From positions 1,922,001 to 1,986,000 of the forward strand of contig CP087969.1 in assembly GCA_024703915.1 (NCBI GenBank): a stretch of 64,000 nucleotides of DNA. The letters run 5' to 3'. Positions within the stretch are counted from its first letter, which is position 1, and every line of letters begins with the position of its first letter. Positions 9,566 to 19,896 of the stretch are shown piece after piece. The translations under genes were made by a program, and so were the position numbers. The notes under the pieces were generated by a model, which worked only from the letters and a program-made list of their open reading frames with translations, did not search any database and was not told where the DNA came from. Source of the stretch: Massilia sp. H-1 (GTDB lineage: Bacteria > Pseudomonadota > Gammaproteobacteria > Burkholderiales > Burkholderiaceae_D).

Positions 9566-11157
9566 TCAGGAATGATAGGCCGATTCGCCGTGGCTCGTGA
9601 TGTCGAGGCCTTCCCGTTCTTCTTCTTCCGGTACGCGCAGACCGATCGCCAGGTCTACCAGCTTGTAGGCGATGAACGCAACCACGCCGGACCAGAGGAT
9701 GGTCGTGCCGACCGCGGTCAGCTGCACGATCACCTGGCTGCCGATCGAGTAATCTGGCGATGGCTTATTGGCAACGTAGTCGAAAATGCCCTGGCCACCC
9801 AGCGATGGCGCTGCGAACACGCCGGTCAGCAGCGCACCGAGGATACCGCCCACGCCGTGCACGCCGAACACATCCAGCGAGTCGTCGGCGCCGATCAGAC
9901 GTTTCCAGGCCATTCACACCCCACAGGCAAATAATACCAGCGAGCAACCCGATCGCCAAACCGCCCATCGGGCCGACGAAACCGGCCGCCGGGGTGATCG
10001 CTACCAGGCTTAGCCACCGCGCCGGACGCAGCGCCCAGCATCGACGGTTTGCCCTTGGTGATCCACTCGCCGAACACCCACGAGACCGTGGCGCAAGCCG
10101 TGGCCAGCAGGGTGTTGATGAAGGCCAGTGCGGCGATATCGTTCGCTTCGAGCGCGGAACCGGCGTTGAAGCCGAACCAGCCCACCCACAGCATCGACGC
10201 GCCGATCATGGTCATCGTCAGCGAGTGCGGTGCCATCGCTTCACGGCCGTAGCCGACGCGCTTGCCCACCATGACCGCGCCCACCAGGCCGAAGCGATAG
10301 CGGCGTTGATGTGGACCACGGTGCCGCGGCATGAAGTCGAGTGCGCCTTTCTGGAACAGCCAGCCTAAGCCTTGCTCGTTTCCGAGGCCAGGGTTGCGGC
10401 ATCCTTGATCGCGTCAGGACCGGTCCAGAACCAAACCATGTGCGCAACCGGCAGGTAGCTGAAGGTGAACCACAGCACCATGAAGGCGAGCACGGCAGCG
10501 AACTTGATGCGCTCGGCGAAGGCGCCGACCACCAGGCCGCAAGTGATCGCGGCGAACGTGCCCTGGAAGGCGACGTAGATGAACTCGGGAATGACGATGC
10601 CCTTGCTCCAGGTCGCGGCGTAGGCGAAGGTGCTTAAGCGGCCGGATCGTAGATGCCATTCAGGAAGGCACGGTCGAAGCTGCCGAAAATGGCGTTGCCC
10701 GGCGTGAAGGCGATCGAGTAGCCGTAGATGCACCACAGGACGATGATCAGCGCGAACACCATGAACACCTGCATCAGCACCGACAGCATGTTCTTGGTGC
10801 GCACCAGGCCGCCGTAGAACAGGGCCAGGCCAGGAATGGTCATGAGAATCACGAGCAGCGTGGCCACGAACATCCAGGCGGTATCGCCCTTGTTCGGGGG
10901 TCGGTGCCGGGGCCGCGGCTGGCGCGGCGGCCGGCTGCTGCAGCTTCAACTGCCGCCGCCGGAGCAGCCGCAGGGGCCGCCGCCGGTGCTGCAACGTCCG
11001 CTGCCGCAGCCGGCGCCGCAAGCGCGGTAGCCGACGCGGTCGCCGACGCGACTGCTGCTTCAGGCTTTGGTGCATCCTGCGCCGCCGCTGGCAGCGCGCC
11101 GCTCATGGCGAACAGGACAGCTGCCCCGGCCAGCCACGTGGTAATGGTTTTCTTCAT
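9566..11157 (-). CDS. amtB: Ammonium transporter AmtB
   Basis: This inner-membrane Amt/Rh ammonium channel has about 530 residues after repair. A cleavable signal peptide ([20 protein letters not shown] to about residue 27) is followed by an Ala/Pro-rich segment of roughly 55 residues and then eleven membrane helices, beginning [41 protein letters not shown] is the conserved pore region. Scars at 10009, 10364 and 10632, plus further corrupted GCCGGC sites at about 10285 and 10330, break the frame. The C-tail [19 protein letters not shown] is typical. It is the last gene of a nitrogen-regulated operon. Confidence 0.94.
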
Positions 11158-11169
11158 CGCAAATTCCCC

Positions 11170-11521
<352 letters not shown>

Positions 11522-12274
11522 TTAGAAAGTTTTGGAGATGGTCAGCACGGCGGTGCTCTTGCCGAGATCTTTGCCGTTGACCGGGCTGACATACAGGTCC
11601 GTGTTGGTGTCGACATAGGCCAGCGCGACGGTGGCGAAACCGAAGTCCTTGGTCACGCCGATCTTGTAATCGTTGTAGCTGAAGGCGCTGTTGTGGGCGA
11701 CGCGCTGGCGGCCGGCTGTGCAGGTTCAGGGTCAGGCCCTTGTCCAGTTCAACGTTGGCGCCGATGTCGAGGTAGCCGCTGCCCTTGCTGTCGGCCGTGC
11801 CGAACAGGTTCGTGGTCGAGTGCGAGTACTTGATGTAGGCGGGACCGAAGCCGATCTGGCCGTACACTTCGAAGGTGTTGGCGCTCGGGGTCAGGTCGTT
11901 GGACGGGTAGAAGTAGTACAGGCCGCCCACGTCGTACGTGACATCCTTGGCGATCTCGCCGCGCTTGCCGCCGTACAGGTCGATCTCGAGGTCGCCGTCG
12001 CCGCCGAGGTCCTTGGTCCACTTGATCGTCGACGCCCACACGCCGGCGTAGAAACCGCTCGGGTTGTGGGTATAGTCGGCGCCGCCCTGCAGTGCTTAGG
12101 CTTGGCGCGGGTCTGGGACAGGCCGCGGTAGCGGTAGTCGGTCGTCAGGGCTGCATTGAAGGACACCGCGTGCTCAGGCGCTGCCTCTTCTGCCTGGGCA
12201 GCCGGTGCGCCAAAGGTACCCATGGCGAGCGTCAGCGCGGCGGCAAGCGAGAACTTGGTGGTCAGGTTTTTCAT
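11522..12274 (-). CDS. TorF-family putative porin
   Basis: This is an outer-membrane beta-barrel protein of about 250 residues with a signal peptide (MKNLTTKFSLAAALTLAMGT, cleaved after AQA), the start SFNAALTTDYRYRGLSQT typical of TorF-like putative porins, and the C-terminal Phe expected of a barrel (LTISKTF). It is the first gene before glnK and amtB, so it may let nitrogen compounds through the outer membrane when nitrogen is scarce; that role is inferred. The frame breaks at a scar at 12095 and at an extra A beside GCCGGC at 11711. Confidence 0.86.
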
Positions 12275-12358
12275 GGCATTTCCCTTATTGGTATGAACGA
12301 ATTGTGCCGTTGCGGTTTAAAATCGTAGATAGAGCATGGAGACGACTACAGCTTCTTT

Positions 12359-12374
12359 AGCAGGAGTCGTGCCA
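12359..12374 (-). promoter_or_regulatory. Sigma-54 promoter for torF-glnK-amtB
   Basis: On the minus strand this reads TGGCACGACTCCTGCT, with the GG and GC doublets exactly 10 bases apart as in the sigma-54 -24/-12 consensus. It lies 85 bases upstream of the torF-like start codon, in front of an operon known to need sigma-54 and NtrC in other proteobacteria. Confidence 0.8.
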
Positions 12375-12500
12375 GCCCCCCAACCCGGCATCAGGGACTT
12401 GTTTTTGCAGGATGCTTACCCATCTTGCCATTGATAAACTGCCAAAATGCCGCCGGGGACTGGCCGCGCCGCCGTTTCGCACTACTTTGATGCAGCAACA

Positions 12501-12515
12501 GCACCACAACGGTGC
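12501..12515. promoter_or_regulatory. NtrC-type activator site
   Basis: GCACC-ACAAC-GGTGC is a perfect 15-base dyad matching the NtrC consensus (GCACC, five bases, GGTGC). It is about 130 bases upstream of the sigma-54 promoter, a usual enhancer distance. It also lies just before ubiK on the other strand. Confidence 0.75.
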
Positions 12516-12542
12516 GCAAAACTCATTTTTTAAGGATCCAAG

Positions 12543-12793
12543 ATGGACATGAACAATTTTTTCAACGATCTCCAAGGCAAGATCAACCAGGCGATCGAGA
12601 GTTCATGCTACCCAAGGACATCGAGAAAAACGTCAAGGCGATGATGACCCAGGGCTTCTCCAAGCTCGATCTGGTCACGCGAGAGGAATTCGACATTCAA
12701 AGCCAGGTGCTGGCCAAGACCCGCACCAAGCTCGAGGCGCTGGAACAGCGCGTGCAGCAGCTCGAAGAAGCGCTGGCGGCGCAAAAAGCCTGA
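12543..12793 (+). CDS. ubiK: UbiK-family ubiquinone accessory factor (BMFP domain)
   Basis: This is a small soluble protein of about 82 residues that in E. coli helps aerobic ubiquinone synthesis by binding lipids and the Ubi complex. It starts MDMNNFFNDLQGKINQAIE and ends in a coiled coil (VLAKTRTKLEALEQRVQQLEEALAAQKA), the standard BMFP layout. The frame break near 12600 lies where SSPAKDIEK needs GCCGGC. AAGGATCCAAG upstream may serve as ribosome binding site. Confidence 0.88.
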
Positions 12794-12803
12794 ATCCGAT
12801 AGC

Positions 12804-12829
12804 AAAAAGCCCGCAACTGCGGGCTTTTT
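12804..12829 (+). terminator. Rho-independent terminator (bidirectional)
   Basis: AAAAAGCCCGCA and TGCGGGCTTTTT form a perfect stem around a tiny loop, 10 bases after the ubiK stop. It works in both directions, so it also serves the convergent hydrolase gene ending at 12847. Confidence 0.9.
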
Positions 12830-12846
12830 CATGCTGGATGACCAAC

Positions 12847-13877
12847 TCAGCTGCGCGCGAAAGCCAGCAGGTCGGCATTGACCTTGTCCTTGTGGGTGTC
12901 GGTCAGGCCGTGCGGGGCGCCCGGGTAGACGATCAGTTTGGCCCCCTTGACGAGCGCGGCCGAGGCCTGGCCCGAGGCGCCGATCGGCACGATCTGGTCG
13001 TCGTCGCCATGAATGATCAGGGTCGGCTTGTCGAACTTCTTCAGGTCGGCGCGGAAATCGGTCTCCGAAAATGCCTTGATCGAATCATAGGTATTCTTGT
13101 GGCCCGCCATCATCCCCTGCATGGCCCAGGAGTTGATCAATCCCTGCGACACGGCCGCGCCCGGACGGTTGAAGCCGAAGAACGGGCCCGAGGCGATATC
13201 CAGATACAGCTGCGAACGGTTGGCCACGGAACCGGCGCGGATGCCGTCGAACACGGCCATCGGCAAGCCGTTCGGATTGTCCGCCGTCTTGAGCATCAGC
13301 GGCGGCACCGCCGACACCAGCGCCAGCTTGGCCACCCGCCTGGTGCCATGCTTAAGCCCACGTAGCGCGCCACTTCCCCGCCGCCGGTCGAAAAGCCCAC
13401 CAGGATCGCGTCCTTCAAGTCGAGCGCTTCGATCAGCTGCGCCAGGTCGTCGGCGTAATGGTCCATGTCATTGCCGGTCCAGGGCTGGCTCGATCGACCA
13501 TGCCCGCGGCGGTCGTGCGCGATGACGCGGAAGCCATTGTTCGCGAGGTGGAACATCTGCGACTCCCAGCTGTCCGAATTGAGCGGCCAGCCATGCGAGA
13601 ACACGATCGGCTGGCCGCTGCCCCAGTCCTTGTAATAGAGCTCGACGCCGTCGTGGGTGGTCAGCGTGCTCGCAGTGCGTGCCACCGGGCGCGCCGCCGG
13701 TGCGGCGCTGGCGGAAGCGCTGATGCTTAGGCCCAGGGGCACGGCAACGGCGGCCGCAGCGGCGGCGGCCATGCTGGCGCCGCCCATCAGGGCCGAACGG
13801 CGGGAAGTGCTCACGGTCTGGGGCGCGGCGGCGCCGAACAGGAATTGCTGGAGTGCTGATGGGATCGCGTTTTTCAT
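12847..13877 (-). CDS. Alpha/beta hydrolase (chloroperoxidase-like) with Tat signal
   Basis: This is an exported alpha/beta hydrolase of about 340 residues. The N-terminus has a twin-arginine motif ([11 protein letters not shown]) and an Ala-rich hydrophobic stretch. The hydrolase domain starts [14 protein letters not shown], has the oxyanion turn SHGWP, the nucleophile elbow GFSTGGGE, and late Asp and His ([10 protein letters not shown] and PGAPHG). The pattern is that of non-heme haloperoxidases/perhydrolases. It follows ohrR and is preceded by palindromic operator sites, suggesting control by organic peroxides. A scar at 13349 breaks YVGRHGTRR; another at 13724 lies in the linker after the signal. 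Confidence 0.85.
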
Positions 13878-13918
13878 GATGTGTTCTTTCAAAAAGAGTG
13901 AACCAGCTGGAATATTAG

Positions 13919-14002
13919 TTAGCGCGCTAAGCAATTTCATGGCTTGCTGCCCTGTTGCGCCCTGCCACGGAAAGAACTGTAGCGCACTAATCGTTAGTGC
14001 GC
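13919..14002. promoter_or_regulatory. Two palindromic OhrR-type operators
   Basis: GCGCACTAA and TTAGTGCGC form a perfect inverted repeat around TCG (13982-14002), and TTAGCGCGCTAA is a perfect 12-base palindrome at 13919-13930. Both lie between the ohrR-like gene and the hydrolase start at 13877. MarR/OhrR repressors bind AT-centred dyads of this kind, so these are probably its operators on the hydrolase promoter. Confidence 0.65.
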
Positions 14003-14033
14003 AATTTATTTTTGAAAATAATTTGAAACGGCT

Positions 14034-14473
14034 TCAGGGGCCGAGGTTGCGCGACAGCTGGTTCAGCCCCGCCATCAGTTGCCGCAGTTCGGCCGTATCG
14101 AGCTTGCAGGAAGCCGCGATCTGCTGGTTGAGCCGCCCATGCCACTGCGCGCAGCGTGCGCCCTGCGATCGGTCAGCGTCAGCACGCGGTTGCGCTCATC
14201 CTTGGGGTCACGGTTGCGCAGCAGGTAGCCTTCGGCCTCGAGCCGCTTGACGATCGGGGTGATCGAGCCGGAATCCTGATCGAGCCGCATGGCCACGTCG
14301 CGAATGCCGAGGCCCTCCTCTTCCCACAGGACCAGCATCACCAGGTATTGCGGATAGGTCAGGCGCAGCTCGGCCAGCAGCGGCTTGTACAGCTGGGTCA
14401 TCTTGAGCGATGTCGAGTACAGGTTGAAACACAGGTGGTCCGCGAGGAGCGGCGGTTTGAGCGGCGTGGTCAT
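14034..14473 (-). CDS. ohrR: MarR-family peroxide-sensing repressor, OhrR type
   Basis: This winged-helix repressor has about 146 residues. LADHLCFNLYSTSLKMTQLYKPLL carries the N-terminal reactive Cys of OhrR, and YPQYLVMLVLWEEEGLGIRDVAMRL and SGSITPIVKRLEAEGYL are the DNA-binding and wing segments. An indel near 14150 shifts the frame; the repaired end is NQQIAASCKLDTAELRQLMA. Oxidation of the Cys by organic hydroperoxides relieves repression in known OhrR proteins. The usual ohr target is absent here; the next gene is a chloroperoxidase-like hydrolase. Confidence 0.85.
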
Positions 14474-14486
14474 GCTGGTGCGTCCT

Positions 14487-14927
14487 TCAGCAACGGTTCT
14501 TCAGATTGTCCTGCATGCGCTGCAGCAGCGCCACTGCCTGCGCCCGCTCGCCGGGCGCGAAGCCCTGCACCAGGCGCGCATCGAGCTGGCGGCGGTGCTT
14601 TTGCACCTTCTTGTGCACGCTGCAGCCGCGCTCGGTCAGGCTGAGGCGGTGGCAGCGCCGGTCGGCCTCGTCCTCGGTGCGGGCCAGCAGGTCGCGTTCG
14701 AGCAGCTGCGAAATCGTGCGCGCGATTTGCGCCTTGTCGCGTCCGCTGTGCTGCACCAGCTCGCCCTGGGTCGATGCGGGATGCTGCGCAAACCAGTTCA
14801 GGGCCCGCATTTCCATCGGCGTGATCGGGTCGCTGTCTTCGCGCAGCACCTGCTGCATGTGCGCCTTCACGCCATGGATCACGGCATTGAGCAGATCGAG
14901 CACTTCTTGTTCGGGGTTGGCGGGCAT
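14487..14927 (-). CDS. MarR-family regulator of the adjacent efflux pump
   Basis: This 146-residue winged-helix protein (ITPMEMRALNWFAQHPASTQGELVQHSGRDKAQIARTISQLLERDLL) has a complete frame. I chose the ATG of MPANPEQEVLDLL because the longer in-frame option, starting at 15020, would run through the two operator dyads. It is divergent from a Bcr/CflA transporter and ends 13 bases before ohrR starts, so ohrR may be read through from here. Confidence 0.85.
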   Translation of the reverse strand: MPANPEQEVLDLLNAVIHGVKAHMQQVLREDSDPITPMEMRALNWFAQHPASTQGELVQHSGRDKAQIARTISQLLERDLLARTEDEADRRCHRLSLTERGCSVHKKVQKHRRQLDARLVQGFAPGERAQAVALLQRMQDNLKNRC

Positions 14928-14973
14928 GGTCGCTTCGGGGTCGTCGTTGGGACCATTATGAAGCACCCCAAGA

Positions 14974-15023
14974 TAGTTGACAATATCAACCATCACGCGC
15001 AGAATAGTTGTCATAGTCAACTA
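14974..15023. promoter_or_regulatory. Paired MarR operators between divergent genes
   Basis: TAGTTGACAATATCAACCA at 14974-14992 and TAGTTG...CAACTA (15005-15023, seven bases between arms) are two related dyads. They cover the intergenic promoter region of the MarR gene and the Bcr-type pump, an arrangement typical of autoregulated drug-efflux repressors. Confidence 0.7.
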
Positions 15024-15034
15024 ATTATCCGCCC

Positions 15035-16256
15035 ATGCACGCCACTCCCTCCCGCAGCACCCCGTTCTGGCTGATTCCGATTCTTGGCGCTGGTGGTCGC
15101 CTTTGCGCCGCTGTCGATCGACATGTACCTGTCGGCCTTCCCGCAGCTGGCGCGCGACTTTCCTGCGCTGCCGGGCGTGGCCCAGTACAGCCTGGCCTGC
15201 TATCTGATCGGCATGGCGGTCGGGCAGATTTTCTACGGCCCGTTTTCGGACCGCTGCGGGCGCAAGCTGCCGCTCTACGTGGGCATCGCCGTGTACATCA
15301 TCGCTCCGGTCGGCTGCGCGCTGGCCACCAGCCCCGCGGCACTGCTGGCCTGCCGCTTCCTGCAGGCAGTAGCGGGGCTGCGCTTGCTGTCGTCGTGATC
15401 CCGATGGCCATGGTGCGCGACCTGTACGACCAGCAATCCTCGGCCCGCACGCTGTCGCGCCTGATGCTGGTGATGGGCGTGGCGCCGATCCTGGCGCCCT
15501 GGATCGGCAGCCATGTGCTGTCGGCCTTTGGCTGGCGCGCCATCTTCTGGGTACTGGTCGGCTGCGGCGTGCTGGCCATCGCGGCCGTGCGTTTCGGCCT
15601 GCCCGAGTCGCTCGCTTGCGCCAAGCGCCGCCGCAGCACCTCGCTGGCCGGTTCGTTGCGCGCTTACTGGCACATGCTCAGCGAAAGGCGCTTCATGGGC
15701 TATGCGCTGGCGGCGGGGTTTTCGACGGCCTAAGCATGTTTGCCTATATCGCGGCCTCGCCCTCGGTCCTGATCGAACACTACGGCCTCACGCCCCAGGT
15801 CTATACCTGGGTGTTCGGCATGAATGCCTTCGGACTGATCGGCGCGTCGCAACTCAATCACCACCTGCTGGCGCGCTTTACGCCCGACCGCATCCTGGCG
15901 CTCAGTCTGGCGCTGATGTGCGTTTTCGGCCTGAGCCTGCTCGTGGCCGGTGTCAGCGGCAAGGCCGCCCTGCTTGCGCTGCTGGTATCGCTGTTCGGCT
16001 TTGTCGCCCTGCTCGGCTTTATCTCGCCCAACACCGGGGTAGGCGCGATGGCCGCGCACGGCGCCCAGGCTGGCAGCGCCTCGGCGCTGCTGGGCACGAT
16101 CCGCTTCGGCATTTCCTTCTTTGCTTAAGCAGCGCGGTCGGCGCCTTTAGCGACAGGCAGTGCGTTGACGATGGGTATCGTCATCGCCTCGTGCAGGCTG
16201 CGCCGCGCTGCTGTCCTACCTCGTCCTGGCCAGGCTAAGCCGCTGCGACGGCTTGA
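15035..16256 (+). CDS. Bcr/CflA-family drug efflux MFS transporter
   Basis: This is a 12-helix proton-driven exporter of about 400 residues. It begins MHATPSRSTPFWLIPILALVV; APLSIDMYLSAFPQLARDF and GQIFYGPFSDRCGRKLPLY form the start and the loop 2-3 signature of the Bcr/CflA group. Breaks near 15085 and 15378 and scars at 15732, 16124 and 16233 are repaired by GCCGGC or single bases; the last repair gives the C-terminal stop at 16254-16256. It is divergent from a MarR gene and probably repressed by it. The substrate is unknown. Confidence 0.87.
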
Positions 16257-16405
16257 CGCGGCGCCATTACAAAGGGAAAACAATGCGAATCGGCGCGCCG
16301 GACTGAGCAAGGAATTAATGCGAGCACCTCTGCTCGCTCGCAAACACGGCGCTGCGATACTTCTTATGATGGGGCGACTTCGTCTTATCTGCCAGGAGGA
16401 ACCAG

Positions 16406-17926
16406 GTGAGTCTTGCCGTCCTGAGAAGTCGCGCCCTGTCCGGCATGGAAGCGCTGTGCGTGAGCGTGGAAGTGCATCTGGCAAACGGGTTGCCCAGTCT
16501 CACCATCGTCGGCCTGCCCGATGCCGAAGTGCGCGAATCGAAGGACCGGGTGCGCGCGGCGCTGCAAAACGCCTAGCTTTGAATTTCCCTCGCGCCGCAT
16601 CACGATCAACCTGGCGCCAAGCCGACCTGCCCAAGGAATCGGGCCGCTTCGACCTGCCGATCGCGATCGGCATCCTGGCCGCCATCTACCTGATTCCGTC
16701 CGGGGAACTGGAGCGCTATGAATTCAGCCAATGAACTGTCCCTGTCAGGCGAGCTGCGCCCGGTGCGCGGCGCGCTCGCCATGACGTTCGCGATGCAGCG
16801 CGACGCCGACGGCCGCGACCGCGGCTTCATCCTGCCGCTGGAAAACGCGGACGAGGCCGCACTCGCTTCCGGTGCCCAGGTCTATCCCGCGGCGACGCTC
16901 ATGCAAGTGTGCGCCCACTTTTGCGCGGCGCGGCCGGAGGAGCGCCTGATTCGCCATCGCCCCGAACCTCGGGCGACGCTGGCGGCGTTCCCGGATTTTT
17001 CGGAGGTAAAGGGACAGAAGCTCACCAAGCGCGCTGGAGGTGGCCGCGGCAGGCGGCCACAGCGTTGCTGATCGGTCCGCCCGGTGCGGGCAAGACCATG
17101 CTGGCCTCGCGCTTTGCTTAGGCCTGCTGCCCGGCATGAACGACGAGGAGGCGCTCGAGTCGGCCGCATTGCAGTCGCTGAACGGCATCTTCAATCCGGC
17201 GCGCTGGAAGGTGCGGCCATTTCGCAGCCCGCACCACACCTGCTCCGGCGTCGCGCTGGTGGGCGGCGGTCCCGCTCGCGCGGCCAGGCGAAGTCTCGCT
17301 CGCGCACCTGGGCGTGCTGTTCCTCGATGAACTGCCGGAGTTCGACCGGCGCGTGCTCGAGGTGCTGCGCCAGCCGCTTGAATCGGGCCAGGTCACGATC
17401 GCGCGCGGCGCGGCATGCCGATTTCCCCGCCCGCTTTCAGCTGATCGCCGCCATGAATCCCTGCCCCTGCGGTTACCGGGGTCACCCGTCGGGCAAGTGC
17501 CACTGCACGCTGGAAGGCGTGATCCGTTACCAGGAGCGCATTTCCGGGCCGCTGCTGGACCGGATCGACATCCAGATCGATGTCGCCGCCATGGATCCCG
17601 AGGCGCTCGCCAAAATGGCCGACGGCGAAAGGTCGGCCGTGATCGCGGCGCGCGTGGCGGCCGCCCATGCGCGCCAGATCATCCGCCAGGGCAAAGCGAA
17701 CGGCTACATGAGTACCCACGAAATCGACCGCCATTGCCGCCTCGACGCCGCCGGCATGAAGAGCGCTTGTGGAAGGCGATGCTGCAATATCACTGGTCGG
17801 CCCGCGCCTACCACCGCGTACTCAAGCTGGCGCGCACGGTCGCCGATCTGGCCGATACCGACCAGATCTCGGCTAAGCCATGTTGGCGAGGCGATCGGGT
17901 TCCGGCGCAGCCTGAGCGAGCACTGA
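16406..17926 (+). CDS. comM: YifB/ComM-family Mg-chelatase-like AAA+ ATPase
   Basis: ComM is a hexameric branch-migration helicase for natural transformation. I chose the GTG at 16406 ([16 protein letters not shown]) because AGGAGGA lies 5 bases upstream. The N-terminal ChlI-like domain has [20 protein letters not shown], followed by the Walker [14 protein letters not shown], Walker [23 protein letters not shown] with a Cys cluster, and the C-terminal [10 protein letters not shown] region. About 505 residues after repair of scars (16573, 17116, 17872) and several single-base indels. Confidence 0.9.
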
Positions 17927-17997
17927 ACGATTGCGCCAGGCGCCCCTGCAAACAATCGCGGCAGCGACAGAAAAGCCAGGTCTGCTACCATGGCGGG

Positions 17998-18547
17998 ATG
18001 CGAACCTTGCTCATCAAACCCCTCATCCTTGCCGCCGTCGCCAGCATGGCGCTGGCCGCCTGCAGCCCCAAATACAACTGGCGCGACTTCAGCAGTGAAG
18101 ACGCGCCTTTCCGCGCCATGTTCCCGGACAAGCTTAGGCCAGCCACACGCGCGCCATCGACCTGGCTTAAGCATGAAGGTCAACATGACCATGACCGCGG
18201 CCCAGATCGACAACACGACCTTCGCGGTCGGCGCCGCCGAAGCCCCGGACGCCGAGCGCGCCGAGGCCGCGCTGGGCGCGATGAAAACCGCGCTGATCAA
18301 CAATATCGGCGCCACCGTGACCAGCGAAAAAGCAGCCCGGGCATCGTCGGCCGCCAATGCGGCCAAGGCGCGCAGCGCCGCCATCGACATCGAAGCCAAA
18401 GGCAAGCGCAATGGCGTGCCGATGCGCCTGATCGGGCACTTCGAGTCGCGCGACAAGCGCTTCTACCAGGTGATCGTGATGGGCCCCGAAAAAGACATGT
18501 CCAAGGAAAACATCGACATGTTCCTGTCCTCGTTCAAGCTCCAGTGA
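17998..18547 (+). CDS. Conserved hypothetical lipoprotein
   Basis: The function is not recognised. A lipoprotein signal [22 protein letters not shown] is followed by about 160 residues with no domain I can name: [30 protein letters not shown], a central Ala-rich helical part with possible coiled coil, and a C-terminal beta segment ([34 protein letters not shown]). Two scars (18132, 18168) lie close together and both yield sensible protein when read as GCCGGC. It sits between comM and an MFS gene on the same strand. Confidence 0.75.
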
Positions 18548-18556
18548 TGCTTAGGC

Positions 18557-19896
18557 ATGAGCGCCACGCTCAAGGGGTGGCGCCGCCGTGCGCGTGTTCC
18601 TGTGCTTCGCGTTCGGCTACCTGCTGTCGTACGCGCTGCGCTCGATCAATGCCGTCATCGCGCCATCCCTGCTGACCGAGCTCGATCTGAGCAATGCCGA
18701 CCTGGGGCTGCTCTCCTCCGCCTACTTCATCGCCTTCGGCTGCATGCAGCTGCCGCTCGGAATCTGGCTCGACAAATTCGGACCGCGCCGCACCGAGTCC
18801 GCGCTGCTGCTGGTCGCCGCGTGCGGCGCGCTGGTGTTTGCCACCAGCAGCACCCTGACCGGGCTGTGGATCGGGCGCGCGCTGATCGGCATCGGCGTGT
18901 CGGCCTGCCTGATGGCCGCGCTCAAGGGTTACCGCCTGTGGTTCCCCATGGCCCAGCAAGGCCAGCTTGCCAGCTGGATGCTGGTGGCGGGCACGTCGGG
19001 CGCGCTGAGCGCCACGGTACCGGTCACGCTGCTGCTGCCGGTGGCCGGCTGGCGCGGCATTTTTACCGGGATCGCCCTGCTGCTGCTCGCCGCGTCGGCC
19101 GCCATCTTCTTCCTGCTGCGCGGCACCGGGGACAGCGCGCACGACGCGGCCGCTTGCTGCATGGCGGCGCCGGGACGGCGGCTACCGTGCGATCTTTTCC
19201 ACCCCGTATTTCTGGCGCCTGGCCGTACTGGGCTTCGTCAACCACGGTATGTTCGCCGCACTCCAGACACTGTGGGCTTAGCCCCTGGCTGATGACGGTG
19301 CTGGGCGCCACCCAGGCCCAGGCCAGCCGCATGCTGTTCGCGATGAACCTGGTGCTGATGCTGGGCTACCTGGCACTCGGCTGGGCGGCGCCGCGCCTGG
19401 TCCATGCGGGCTGGAGCACGCACCGGATGGTCGGCACCGGGATCGTCCCATGGCGCTGGTGCAAGGCCTGATGCTGGCGGCGGACGGCCCCTCGGCCTGG
19501 CTGCTGTTCCTGCCGCTGGCGCTGTGCGTCCCGGTAACGTCGCTGGTGCAGTCGGGCGCGGGCCTGGCCTTCCCGGCGGCCCTGGCCGGACGCGCCAATT
19601 CGGCCTACAACCTGGCCCTGTTCCTGGGCGCCTTCACCTGGCAATGGGGATTCGGCGTGCTGGTCGACGCGCTCAAGGTGGCAGGGGCCGCCCCGGCGCA
19701 CGCCTTCCGCCTGGCGCTGGCGGTCACCGTTGCGCTTCAGCTCGCCGCGCTCGCTTATTTCATTTTTAGCCGGGCCCAGCCAACAAAATACGCGATAAAT
19801 GCTATTTTCGTTAGTGCACGTGCACGGGATGACCGGCGCGCCAGTTCGTGTTATCGTTTCGTCATGAACCACACAGTCAGAAAGTTCCTATGCTAA
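18557..19896 (+). CDS. MFS transporter
   Basis: This is a 12-helix major facilitator protein of about 400 residues. [24 protein letters not shown] is the first helix, and [14 protein letters not shown] is the loop 2-3 signature. Later parts include [18 protein letters not shown] and [24 protein letters not shown]. The ATG follows a scar at 18549, and further breaks occur near 18590, 19155, 19277 and 19445. The apparent 40-residue tail running into the next gene is probably a frame error, so the true stop may be near 19770-19800. The substrate is unknown. Confidence 0.8.
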
